Of a stretch of DNA of 64,000 nucleotides, positions 51,948 through 60,470 are shown piece after piece (position 1 is the stretch's first letter; the number at the start of each line of letters is the position of its first letter). The position numbers were made by a program, and so were the translations under genes. A model generated the notes under the pieces. The model saw only the letters and a list, made by a program, of their open reading frames with translations. It was not told the origin of the DNA and did no database searches. The DNA is from Hallerella sp964501065 (GTDB taxonomy: Bacteria; Fibrobacterota; Fibrobacteria; Fibrobacterales; Fibrobacteraceae). The stretch is taken from contig CAZCRF010000004.1 of NCBI GenBank assembly GCA_964501065.1, positions 1 to 64,000 on the forward strand, written 5' to 3'.

Positions 51948-52594
51948 AACGCTTGTTCATCATCGCGACGGGAAACCCGGGCAAGGTTCGGGACTTTTCC
52001 GCCATCCTCGGAACGGAATCCAACGACTTCAAGACTCTCGGAGAAATCGGCTTTGACAGGGACATCGTCGAAAACGGCAAGAGCTTTGCCGAAAACGCCC
52101 GGATCAAATCCGCCGAAACGGCCGAGTGGCTTTGGGAAAAAGGCGTCGAAGCATCCGTCCTCGCGGACGATTCCGGACTAGAAGTCTTTGCGCTGGGCGG
52201 CGAACCGGGCATTTACAGCGCACGCTACGCGGGCGGCCACGGCGACGACGGCGCGAACAACAGGAAGCTCCTCTCGAAGTTGCAGGGCAAGACGGACCGT
52301 GCCGCCAGATATTTTTGCGCACTTTCCTACCAGACAGTTTCCCGGAATGCTTCGGGGAATCTTGAAATTTCGACACCGATGGTTTTTGAAGGGGAATGCC
52401 GCGGGCGGATAGGATTCTCCCCCATCGGAGACAAAGGCTTCGGCTACGACCCGCTGTTCATCCCGGATGGAGAAAGCCGCACATTTGCCGAAATGGAACT
52501 CTCCGAAAAGAAACTCATCAGCCACCGGGGGGCGGCGATCCGCGCTCTGCACCAAGCATTGCAAGGAATCCATTCCGAAAAGGAAGAGACCTGA
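51935..52594 (+). CDS. rdgB: XTP/dITP diphosphatase (RdgB/HAM1 family)
   Basis: Removes non-canonical purine nucleotides (XTP, dITP, ITP) from the pool. The 219-residue protein has IIATGNPGKVRDFS at the N-terminus, SFAENARIKS, the catalytic ADDSGLEVFALGG, GFGYDPLFIP and ISHRGAAIRAL. It is slightly longer than usual (about 200) with inserts near 145. The start at 51935 is preferred for GAGG seven bases upstream; ATG 51944, overlapping the previous stop as ATGA, is the alternative. Confidence 0.92.
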   Translation: MEKMKRLFIIATGNPGKVRDFSAILGTESNDFKTLGEIGFDRDIVENGKSFAENARIKSAETAEWLWEKGVEASVLADDSGLEVFALGGEPGIYSARYAGGHGDDGANNRKLLSKLQGKTDRAARYFCALSYQTVSRNASGNLEISTPMVFEGECRGRIGFSPIGDKGFGYDPLFIPDGESRTFAEMELSEKKLISHRGAAIRALHQALQGIHSEKEET

Positions 52595-52655
52595 CTTCCC
52601 CACTTTCTGCAACCGTCAAAAGGCTTTGGAGGACGGATTGCATTTTCCGCAAACG

Positions 52656-52682
52656 AAAATCGCCGGGCTTTGCCCGGCGATT
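52656..52682 (-). terminator. Terminator of the OmpA gene
   Basis: On the minus strand an 11-bp stem AATCGCCGGGC/GCCCGGCGATT with loop AAA is followed by TTCGTTT. It lies about 20 bases past the OmpA stop; on the plus strand it may also end rdgB transcripts. Confidence 0.75.
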
Positions 52683-52702
52683 CCTTTCAAACGAATCCGC
52701 AA

Positions 52703-54769
52703 TTATTCAAAGGGGACTAGTTCCACGCGGCGATTTTGGGCGCGGCCCTTCTTGGTCTTGTTCGAAGCGACGGGCTTTGTCGCACCGTATCCCTTGGCGC
52801 GGAGACGCTCCTTGGCGACACCCTTCTTTTGCAGGTAATCGACGACTGCATTGGCACGGTCCTGGCTGAGCTTTTCATTTCTGCGCTCAGATCCGGTGTC
52901 GTCAGTGTGCCCTTGCACTTCGAGATTCGCCTTGTCGAATTTTTTCATCAATGCGGCGATATCGTCTAGAGTGCCGTAACTGTTTTTCGTGAGCTCCGCT
53001 GAATTCGTCTTGAAGGCGATTCCCTTGCGCAATTGGTTCAAGTCCTCTTTTTTGTTGAGGGGGCAGCCGACGCTGTCGATTTCCGTTCCCTTGAGGGTGT
53101 TCGGGCATTTGTCCTTTTCGTCGGGAACGCCGTCGCCGTCCGAGTCGCGGACCAGAGTGCAGCCAGTCGTGTCCACTTCCACCCCTTGCGGCGTGTTCGG
53201 GCATTTGTCCAGGACATCGGGAACGCCGTCCTTGTCAAAGTCGAGCGGGCAACCGACGCTGTCGACGGCCACTCCCTTCGGCGTGTTCGGGCACTTGTCC
53301 TGCAGATCGGGGACACCGTCCTTGTCGAAGTCGAGCGGGCAACCGACACTGTCGACGGCCACACCCTTCGGCGTGTTCGGGCACTTGTCCTGCAAATCGG
53401 CAATGCCGTCACTGTCCGAATCCACAACGGAGCAAGCTTTTGCTGCGGAGTCAAAACCGGCCTTGTAGGCGGAATCCAGCGCAGCCTTGAGCGCGGAGTC
53501 TTGGAGAGCCTTGCTCGCAGAATCCGCAGCGGCCATCGCCTTGAGCGCGGAGTCCGTCGGGCAGCCGACACTGTCGACAGGCATGCCTTCCGGCGTATTC
53601 GGGCATTTGTCGAGATAATCGGGAATCTTGTCCTTGTCGGAATCCATCGGGCAACCGTTTGCGTCGACGGCCACTCCCTTCGGGGTGTGCGGGCACTTGT
53701 CCGCATCGTCGAGGATTCCATCCCCGTCTTCGTCAGCTTCGCCCAAGATGCCGAAATTCCAAGTCAACACGGCAACCCCGGCGAAGAGGGGCGTCGGGGC
53801 GTAGCAATAAGAGGCCGAGCCGCCATCTTCATCCAAATAGTTCAGCATCCTCTTTTCGCATCCGTCCATTTCGTCGTCGTAATCGTATCCCAGGTTCTTG
53901 AACGCGCGAACGGCGACATCGACGCCGACGGCAAAGTCGATTCCGTGTGGAAAGTGGAAGCGAAGGCCCGGGGTGAGTACCATCGGGTCGCTGAGCGGAT
54001 CCACTTCATAAGTCCCCTTCTCCTGGAGAAGCATTTCTCCCGAGTATTCCACGAAGACATCCATCCAGTCGAGCGGAAGCCAGTTCACGCCCGCGCTGTA
54101 GACGAGAACGCTGGACTGCCCCTTGTCGTAGGGGAAGACGTAGCTCGCCTGGAGATTGAAGCGGAGCGGCACGTCGACTTTCGAAAGGTCGACAGTCCCG
54201 ATGATTCCCGCGGCAAAAGCCCCGGAGACCGAAGTGAACGGGTGCGTGTAGCCGTTCGACTTCAAATACCAAGCGTGACGGGGACGCACTCCCGCGCCCT
54301 CTTCCCCCGTCGGCAGATAGAGGTTCAACAGCAGAGCCGCGTCGAAGACGTGCGCCGTGTCGAACGGATTCCGGATTTTGAGCCAGACGTCCAAATCGCC
54401 GCGACTGGTCGTCCACTGGTTGATGGTCCCGGCGACGCCATCGGCATCGTCGTTTGCGTGCTCATAATAAAGGGGCAGCGAAATCCCCATATCCAAAAAT
54501 TCCAGAAGCCCCACCCCCGCGAAGACATTCCCCGAAAGGGAAGCGTCGTATTCATTGTAGGCGTGCTGGTTTCCGTTCAAGCGAAAATTGCCCCCGCGCG
54601 AAAGCCCCCAGGAATCGATTGAGAGGCTCCCCCCCGCGCCGACGGAGAAATTTCCCTTTCCAAGGGTGTGCGAGGTCATCTGGTGCAGACCGTCGGTCCC
54701 CCCTTCTAGACCGGATTGGGCGAAGGCCGCCGCAACAGAAAGCAGGGCCAATCCAAAAATCTTTTTCAT
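52703..54769 (-). CDS. OmpA-family protein with thrombospondin type-3 repeats
   Basis: A 688-residue outer-membrane protein. Signal peptide 1-18 (ending AFAQ), an N-terminal beta-barrel-like domain (about 25-345), about six calcium-binding thrombospondin type-3 repeats (about 350-565; unit DxDGDGxxDxxDKCPNTPxG), and a C-terminal OmpA domain (about 575-688) with LEVQGHTDDTGSERRNEKLS and RRVEL for peptidoglycan binding. It likely ties the outer membrane to the wall. The start at 54769 follows AAGGAA; the frame is open 26 codons upstream without signal-like sequence. TATATTTT on the minus strand at 54802-54809 may be its promoter. Confidence 0.93.
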   Translation of the reverse strand: MKKIFGLALLSVAAAFAQSGLEGGTDGLHQMTSHTLGKGNFSVGAGGSLSIDSWGLSRGGNFRLNGNQHAYNEYDASLSGNVFAGVGLLEFLDMGISLPLYYEHANDDADGVAGTINQWTTSRGDLDVWLKIRNPFDTAHVFDAALLLNLYLPTGEEGAGVRPRHAWYLKSNGYTHPFTSVSGAFAAGIIGTVDLSKVDVPLRFNLQASYVFPYDKGQSSVLVYSAGVNWLPLDWMDVFVEYSGEMLLQEKGTYEVDPLSDPMVLTPGLRFHFPHGIDFAVGVDVAVRAFKNLGYDYDDEMDGCEKRMLNYLDEDGGSASYCYAPTPLFAGVAVLTWNFGILGEADEDGDGILDDADKCPHTPKGVAVDANGCPMDSDKDKIPDYLDKCPNTPEGMPVDSVGCPTDSALKAMAAADSASKALQDSALKAALDSAYKAGFDSAAKACSVVDSDSDGIADLQDKCPNTPKGVAVDSVGCPLDFDKDGVPDLQDKCPNTPKGVAVDSVGCPLDFDKDGVPDVLDKCPNTPQGVEVDTTGCTLVRDSDGDGVPDEKDKCPNTLKGTEIDSVGCPLNKKEDLNQLRKGIAFKTNSAELTKNSYGTLDDIAALMKKFDKANLEVQGHTDDTGSERRNEKLSQDRANAVVDYLQKKGVAKERLRAKGYGATKPVASNKTKKGRAQNRRVELVPFE
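53155..53420 (-). repeat. ~105-bp tandem repeats coding for thrombospondin type-3 units
   Basis: Two to three near-identical units, each coding CPNTPKGVAVDSVGCPLDFD, with GGCGTGTTCGGGCA on the plus strand at about 53189, 53280 and 53370. They differ at few bases, which suggests recent expansion inside the OmpA gene. Confidence 0.65.
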
Positions 54770-55000
54770 TGCGTTTCCTTGATTGAAAGTTAAAAGCGCA
54801 GAAAATATAGCCACTTTGGCCGCTTTTTGCAACGTGCAACGCGTCACAAACGGCGAAAATGGGGAACGCCGGGGATGCGCGCCGAGGAGTCGCGAACGTG
54901 CAAGATTTCCCTAAAAATGTTTATATTGTATCCTCGACAGTTCTCGATTCCGGGCATTCCCCGGGTCGGAGATGGCTCTGGATTTCTCGGTGAGGTTTTC

Positions 55001-58000
55001 TTGATTCGCATTGCAGCCCGTTTTGCACTTCCCCTATTCCTGTCCGTGTCAGCCTTGTTTGCACAAGTACAGTTTCCGAACGGTTCGGGCGTCGTCGACA
55101 TCACCAAGCCCCCCTACAACGCCAAGACGGACGGCAAGTCCGACGTCACGGAAATCATCCAACAGGCGTTAGACGACCATCCGAACGGAAACTACGTCAT
55201 CTACCTGCCGAACGGCACTTACCGGATTTCCCGCCAGATTAGCTGGCCGCAGGGCGCAAAGGACGAGGACTCCTACAGGCGGACAATCTTGCAAGGGGAA
55301 AGCATGGGCGGAACGCACATCATCATGCAGGACAACGCCTACGGCTACGACAACCCGGACGCTCCGCGCGCCATGCTCTACACGGGCATGGGCAGCTACC
55401 CGCACGACAGGAACGCCGTCCGCAACGTCACCCTGCACACGGGAAAGGGGAATCCGGGAATCATCGGCATCCGCTTCAACGCCAACTACCAAGGGACGAT
55501 TCTCAACGTCAAGATATTCTCCGACGACGGTTCGGGAGTGGCCGGCATCGACATGAGCTACACGGAGGGCATCGGGCCGCTCTTCATCAAGAACGTCGAG
55601 ATCCGCGGATTCGACGTGGGCATCCTCACCGGATTCCCCACGTACGGCATGACCCTCGAACACGTCACTCTCTACAATCAAAAAAAATACGGCGTCGAGA
55701 ACCACGACCAAGTCCTGACCGTCCGCAATCTGAGGACTCACGGGGAAGTCACGGCCGTCGCGAATTTCGGGGAGAACGCCCTCCTCACGATGATAGGCGG
55801 CGCACTCGAATACACGGGCAAAAAAAAGGCGAAGGTTCCGGCCATCTACAACGAAGGCTATCTTTTTGCGCGGGACATCGCCACGAGCCGCTTTCAAAAA
55901 GCCATCGAGGAACGCGGTCCCGCAAGCGGGGAAGGCCTTCCGGGGCCGGAAATCATCGAATACTCCTCGGACATCCCGACAAACCTTTGCCACTCCCCGC
56001 AATACTCCTTCAAGCTTTCCATCGCCGAGACGCTCATCCCGTCGGAACAGACTCCCGACCAGTGGGTGGGCATCCAAGGGGATTACGGCGGAACGGCGGG
56101 AACGGGCAGCGACGACTCCAAGGCCATCCAACAGGCGATTGACGACGGTGCGGAAACGATTTACTTCACGCCGGGCGGCCGTTACACCATCAACCGGGAC
56201 GTCCACATCCGCAACCGCGTACGCCGCGTCATCGGGACGGAGGCGACCATAGACGGCACGGGAAAATTCATCATCGAGGGGAGCGCGTTCAAGGAAATCA
56301 CCATCGAACGGTTCGCGGAATTCGGCGCGGGGATAGTCCACAACGCGCCCCAGACCCTGATTCTCAAGAACATGAAGACGAAGAACTACGAAAGTTCCCC
56401 GAAGGGCGCCGGGGACCTTTACATGGAAGACGTCGCGATAAGCCACATGGAAATCAACTTGCAGCACGTCTGGGCGCGCAGCCTCTACATGGAGAACGAC
56501 CGCAAGACGAAAATTGAAAACAACGGCGGAACGGTCTGGATTCTAGGCCTCACGGCGGAGAACGGCAACACGGTGCTGCACAACCGCGACCGGGGCGAAG
56601 TGGAGCTGCTCGGGGTGCACGTCATCGCCAGCCGCAAGGCGAAAACCAGACCCATGTTCATCAACGATTCGGCAAGCCTTTCCGTCGAAGGGCTCCGCGA
56701 AACCCTTTTGCAGGGGAACGCGTTCCCGAAAATCGCCGAAGAGACCCGTGGCGGCGAGACGAAGACTCTCGAATCCGAAGGATTGCTCAAGAACCCGACC
56801 GGGGGGACGATGATGACGCTCTTCGTCGGATACGTCCCGAAGACCGGCCAAAACGAAAAGCCCGAAGTCGAAGGCGCGCCCGACATGATTCTTCTGCAAA
56901 CGGAAAAGGCGAAACTTTCCGGGAAGGTCTACGACGACGGACGCGGCAAGAAGGGCTACTGCAGCGACCCCGTCGAATGGAAGAAGCTCTCCGGGCCGGG
57001 GCGGGTCGTCTTTTCCGACGAACGGGAGACCGAGACGGACGTGAGCTTCTCTTACAGCGGCCGCTACAACATCACTTTCACGGCGGACGACGGCGAGCTC
57101 AAGGCTTCCGACACGACGCGCATCTACGTCTTCGACCTGCGGACGACAACCAAGGATCACAGTGGGAACGGGGTCGCTTCCGGACGCGGCATGGACACTT
57201 GGGTTTCGCAATTCGAATCTTACGCCCCCCACGGGGAGGATTCCCTGCTGCAAATCGGCTACAACCGCGAAGGCTCCAGTGCCAAGATTTATCTGAAGTT
57301 CGACCTCTCCGCCATTCCGGGGCCAGTGTCGGACGCAGCCCTCCAGCTCTTCGTCCCGGACGACCCTCGCTACCGGAACAAGAAGAACCCCGTCAAATGG
57401 AACGTCTTCGGACTTTTGGAAGAGCCGGGAAAGGATTTCGGCGACGGCATCGCACCGGCCGATTGGCAGGAGTCCGAATTGAACTGGTACAATGCACCGG
57501 CGAACCAAGACGCTCCGGGCGGCGCCTACGTGCCGAAAAAAAGCCGCGGAGGCGGAATCGACCCTCGTTACACCAGTTACCTGGGCACCATCGAGCCGTC
57601 CCCGGACGCCCCCATCGGGCCGTTCCTCAAGAGTTCCGCCCTCACGGATTTCGTCAAACGCAAGCACAAGTCCAAATTGTTCACGTTCATCCTCTCCGCC
57701 GTCGCCCCGAGCGATTCCAACTATTTCGTCTACTCGCGGGATGCGGGGAAGGCCCTAGCCCCGGCGCTTTACATCAGTTATTTCGATTCGAACAGGACGG
57801 TGAGCGGCGTCGCGACGGAATCCGCCATCCAGCTATCCAAGGTGAACATCAACATCGTTTCGCTAGACTGCAACTTTGACCTTACGATTGGCGAGCCGCA
57901 ATTCGTGAAAATCGAAATTTTCAACGAATCCGGCAAGTTCATCCAACAGCTCTGCGGTCGCGAGCTCGAAAGCGAAAAGAAGTACACCTTCAAATTCAAG

Positions 58001-58087
58001 GCGCGCGACTTCCCCACCGGAAAGTACACCTTGAAAGTTTCCGGGGAATCCTTCTCCCGCGAAGAAAAATTCTACATCTTGAACTAG
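55001..58087 (+). CDS. Large secreted pectate-lyase-superfamily protein with carbohydrate-binding-type module
   Basis: A 1028-residue exported enzyme. Signal peptide 1-19 (ending ALFA). Two right-handed beta-helix segments of the Pectate_lyase_3/GH28-related type: the first at about 22-300 (NAKTDGKSDVTEIIQQALDD), the second at about 360-620 (GSDDSKAIQQAIDDGAETIY). A PKD/Ig-like domain (about 650-720) is followed by a DNRLRE/CBM96-like module (about 735-925, with YLKFDLSAIPG and WQESELNWYNAPA) and a C-terminal sorting-type domain (about 945-1028). Twin helices recall GH55-type exo-enzymes, so a glucanase role is also possible. TTG 55001 is chosen because GAGG lies five bases upstream and the signal peptide starts there; an upstream ATG at 54917 is less likely. 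Confidence 0.82.
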   Translation: MIRIAARFALPLFLSVSALFAQVQFPNGSGVVDITKPPYNAKTDGKSDVTEIIQQALDDHPNGNYVIYLPNGTYRISRQISWPQGAKDEDSYRRTILQGESMGGTHIIMQDNAYGYDNPDAPRAMLYTGMGSYPHDRNAVRNVTLHTGKGNPGIIGIRFNANYQGTILNVKIFSDDGSGVAGIDMSYTEGIGPLFIKNVEIRGFDVGILTGFPTYGMTLEHVTLYNQKKYGVENHDQVLTVRNLRTHGEVTAVANFGENALLTMIGGALEYTGKKKAKVPAIYNEGYLFARDIATSRFQKAIEERGPASGEGLPGPEIIEYSSDIPTNLCHSPQYSFKLSIAETLIPSEQTPDQWVGIQGDYGGTAGTGSDDSKAIQQAIDDGAETIYFTPGGRYTINRDVHIRNRVRRVIGTEATIDGTGKFIIEGSAFKEITIERFAEFGAGIVHNAPQTLILKNMKTKNYESSPKGAGDLYMEDVAISHMEINLQHVWARSLYMENDRKTKIENNGGTVWILGLTAENGNTVLHNRDRGEVELLGVHVIASRKAKTRPMFINDSASLSVEGLRETLLQGNAFPKIAEETRGGETKTLESEGLLKNPTGGTMMTLFVGYVPKTGQNEKPEVEGAPDMILLQTEKAKLSGKVYDDGRGKKGYCSDPVEWKKLSGPGRVVFSDERETETDVSFSYSGRYNITFTADDGELKASDTTRIYVFDLRTTTKDHSGNGVASGRGMDTWVSQFESYAPHGEDSLLQIGYNREGSSAKIYLKFDLSAIPGPVSDAALQLFVPDDPRYRNKKNPVKWNVFGLLEEPGKDFGDGIAPADWQESELNWYNAPANQDAPGGAYVPKKSRGGGIDPRYTSYLGTIEPSPDAPIGPFLKSSALTDFVKRKHKSKLFTFILSAVAPSDSNYFVYSRDAGKALAPALYISYFDSNRTVSGVATESAIQLSKVNINIVSLDCNFDLTIGEPQFVKIEIFNESGKFIQQLCGRELESEKKYTFKFKARDFPTGKYTLKVSGESFSREEKFYILN

Positions 58088-58094
58088 GTCTCTC

Positions 58095-59684
58095 ATGAAG
58101 CACTGCTCTGCCAAACTTTTTCCGATCCTGTCCCTCTCCCTGTTCGCCGCTTGCGGAAGCGACAGCTCGTCCTCGGCGACGGAGGAATCCTCCTCTTCCG
58201 TCGCTGCCGAAGAACCGTCCAGCTCCTCGTACTCCAACCGCCTCGACGCCGACTACGCGGACACGCTTTCAAGCGACACGCTGCGCTTTTCCGGAAAGGA
58301 TTCCGTTTTTGCATACAAATTCTTCCTGGGGGAATATCCCAAGGGGACTCTTATCCGCATTTATGGGCAAAAAAACGCAGGCTCCCACCTGGACTCCTTT
58401 TTCGTGAAAGAGGAAAAGGGGGAAATCCTCATTCCGGAATACACGACGATGGAAGACGGCGACGAAGTCTTCAACACGCAAAACCTTTACGCCCGCTTGG
58501 GGGATTCTTCCGGATACACCTCGACGGCATTCGTCACGACGTCGGTATCGGGATTCTATTATGTGGACTTTCCGCGAGTTGCCGAGGACTCCCCGTTCTC
58601 CATCCGGATTGCGGCCGAAATCTCCCCCGCCCATTTCGCCTACACCGGGGATTCGAGCGAGCTCACCTTGAACTTGGGGGATACGGTCCGCGGAGTCTTC
58701 TTCCTCGGGAACGGGACGAAGCAAGCCGTCATCCGGTTCACCGCCGCCGAAGGCAAGAGCATCAACGTCAACGCGTCCGGCAAATCCCTGAGCGGAATCG
58801 AACTCTTCAACGGGAAGACCGAGATGGCTTCGGGCGCATCCATCGACGAGCAAATCCTGCCGGAAGCCTCTTCCGAATATTCCCTGGTCATCACGCCGAG
58901 AAGCTTCCCGGATTACACGACGGGACCTTACGCCTACTTCGACGTCAAGACTTCTTCCCGCGACCTGATCCAAGGCGAATACTTCGCCAACCCGGACTCC
59001 ATTGAAAAAGTCGGCGACACGCTGACGATTGTCCGCGAAAGGAACGATGCGGCCAAGTACTACTTGAGGCAGGAACAGTACGTGTGGTTGTCCGATTTGG
59101 AGAAAGGCGACACGGTGAACGTCTATCACGGGATTGAAGGCTACATGGCGGGGGCGGCCTACCCGGCGACGTACCAAATCCTCGACGCAGCGGGCGATAC
59201 GGTCCACATGGAAAGAATGCAGTTCGTCGCCAAGTCGAAGGGGGCACACTACCTGCACTACATCCGCCTCAACTCTCCCCCGACGACGGACGCGCAGACG
59301 CTCACGCTAAAGACCGCAGTCCAACGGTTGAACTACGTCACCCGGTTCAGCTTCTTCGACGAGGAGCGCGAAACGGACTTGGCCTCGAAGACCGTCGCCG
59401 TCGGAGACACTCTCCGCCTGTCGAGCCTCTACCTCCGGGCGGAACCGTCCGACGTGAGCAACCGCGCGCTCTACTTCATCCCGTGCGGCGACCTCCCGTA
59501 TATCGCCACGGTCTACACGGAAAGTTCCTGCAAGAATTACGGCACGGAGCAGGCCTGGGGGGCGACGAACGTCGTCATCTCGGACAATGCGGACAACGCC
59601 GGGGAAATCATCCGTCTGATAGCCCAGAGCACGGCAGACCCGCGCCAGAGGGACACTCTCCAAGTGTACATCAGCGAACGATAA
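58095..59684 (+). CDS. Large Ser-linker lipoprotein of unknown function
   Basis: A 529-residue lipoprotein (lipobox FAAC, Cys 20) with a Ser-rich linker at about 22-45 and several beta-sandwich-like domains (for example FRFTAAEGKSINVNA-type strands read as VIRFTAAEGKSINVNASGKS, and YAYFDVKTSS). The pattern resembles prepeptidase C-terminal-like or Ig-like modules but no family can be fixed. It begins seven bases after the pectate-lyase-like gene ends, so the two are probably co-transcribed and it may help hold or dock the enzyme at the surface. Confidence 0.7.
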   Translation: MKHCSAKLFPILSLSLFAACGSDSSSSATEESSSSVAAEEPSSSSYSNRLDADYADTLSSDTLRFSGKDSVFAYKFFLGEYPKGTLIRIYGQKNAGSHLDSFFVKEEKGEILIPEYTTMEDGDEVFNTQNLYARLGDSSGYTSTAFVTTSVSGFYYVDFPRVAEDSPFSIRIAAEISPAHFAYTGDSSELTLNLGDTVRGVFFLGNGTKQAVIRFTAAEGKSINVNASGKSLSGIELFNGKTEMASGASIDEQILPEASSEYSLVITPRSFPDYTTGPYAYFDVKTSSRDLIQGEYFANPDSIEKVGDTLTIVRERNDAAKYYLRQEQYVWLSDLEKGDTVNVYHGIEGYMAGAAYPATYQILDAAGDTVHMERMQFVAKSKGAHYLHYIRLNSPPTTDAQTLTLKTAVQRLNYVTRFSFFDEERETDLASKTVAVGDTLRLSSLYLRAEPSDVSNRALYFIPCGDLPYIATVYTESSCKNYGTEQAWGATNVVISDNADNAGEIIRLIAQSTADPRQRDTLQVYISER

Positions 59685-59693
59685 ATTTTTTAC

Positions 59694-59701
59694 TAAATTT
59701 G
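59694..59701 (+). promoter_or_regulatory. Putative -7 promoter element of rpsD (TAAATTTG)
   Basis: A full TAnnTTTG match 72 bases before the rpsD start, giving a leader of about 65 bases. Confidence 0.5.
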
Positions 59702-59773
59702 AAACCCCGGAATGCCGCGCCAAGCTCTGCCAGCATCACCGGTTCAACTAAAGAGCTTCCTTTCGAGGTAATC

Positions 59774-60376
59774 ATGTCCTATCGTGGACCCAAAGCCAAG
59801 GTCGCCCGTTCCCTCGGGCTCGCCACCACTCCCAAAACCCAAAAGGTGCTGGATCGCCGCAATTTCGGACCCGGACAACACGGCCAAGACCGCAAGAAGT
59901 CCGCTTCCGTTTACAAGCAACAGCTTGTGGAAAAGCAGCGTCTCCGCTTTACGTACAACATTTCCGAAGCGCAAATGTCGAAGACCTATGCCGAAGCCAA
60001 CCGTCGTGAAGGTTCCGCAGGCGACAACCTGATGATCCTTCTCGAGACGCGCCTCGACGCCCTGGTCTTCCGCATGGGGTTCGCCCGCACGATTTTCGCC
60101 GCGCGTCAATATGTCGCCCACGGCCACTTCGCCGTGAATGGCGTCCGCAGCCATTCTCCGAGCCGTCTGGTCAAGGCGGGGGACGTCATTTCCGTTTGCG
60201 AACGTTCCAAGAACCACGTGCAAATCAAGGAAGCGATCGACAACGCTCCCGCCGCACCGGAATACTTGACCGTCGACAAGGACAAGATGGAAGGCAAGCT
60301 CGTCGCGACTCCGCTCCGCGAGCAAATTCCCGTCCAACTCCAGGAACAGCTCGTGGTCGAATACTATTCCCGTTGA
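59774..60376 (+). CDS. rpsD: 30S ribosomal protein S4
   Basis: Primary 16S rRNA-binding protein of the small subunit. The 200-residue protein has RRNFGPGQHGQDRKK, LRFTYNISEAQM and the S4 RNA-binding domain (about 92-155, with RLDALVFRMGFARTI and HGHFAVNGVR). The ATG follows GAGG. It stands alone, outside the rpsM-rpsK-rpoA cluster, with its own promoter and terminator; the leader could hold an S4 feedback site but none is evident. Confidence 0.96.
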   Translation: MSYRGPKAKVARSLGLATTPKTQKVLDRRNFGPGQHGQDRKKSASVYKQQLVEKQRLRFTYNISEAQMSKTYAEANRREGSAGDNLMILLETRLDALVFRMGFARTIFAARQYVAHGHFAVNGVRSHSPSRLVKAGDVISVCERSKNHVQIKEAIDNAPAAPEYLTVDKDKMEGKLVATPLREQIPVQLQEQLVVEYYSR

Positions 60377-60397
60377 GAAAAGGAATTTTCTCCTTTG

Positions 60398-60424
60398 CGC
60401 CCACTTCCTGTGGGCGTTTTTCGT
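60398..60424 (+). terminator. Rho-independent terminator of rpsD
   Basis: A 7-bp stem CGCCCAC/GTGGGCG with loop TTCCT, followed by five T, 21 bases after the rpsD stop. Confidence 0.88.
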
Positions 60425-60470
60425 TTTGAAGCGGAATTTTCCCCAATCGAAATTTTATATCTTGGGGCAA

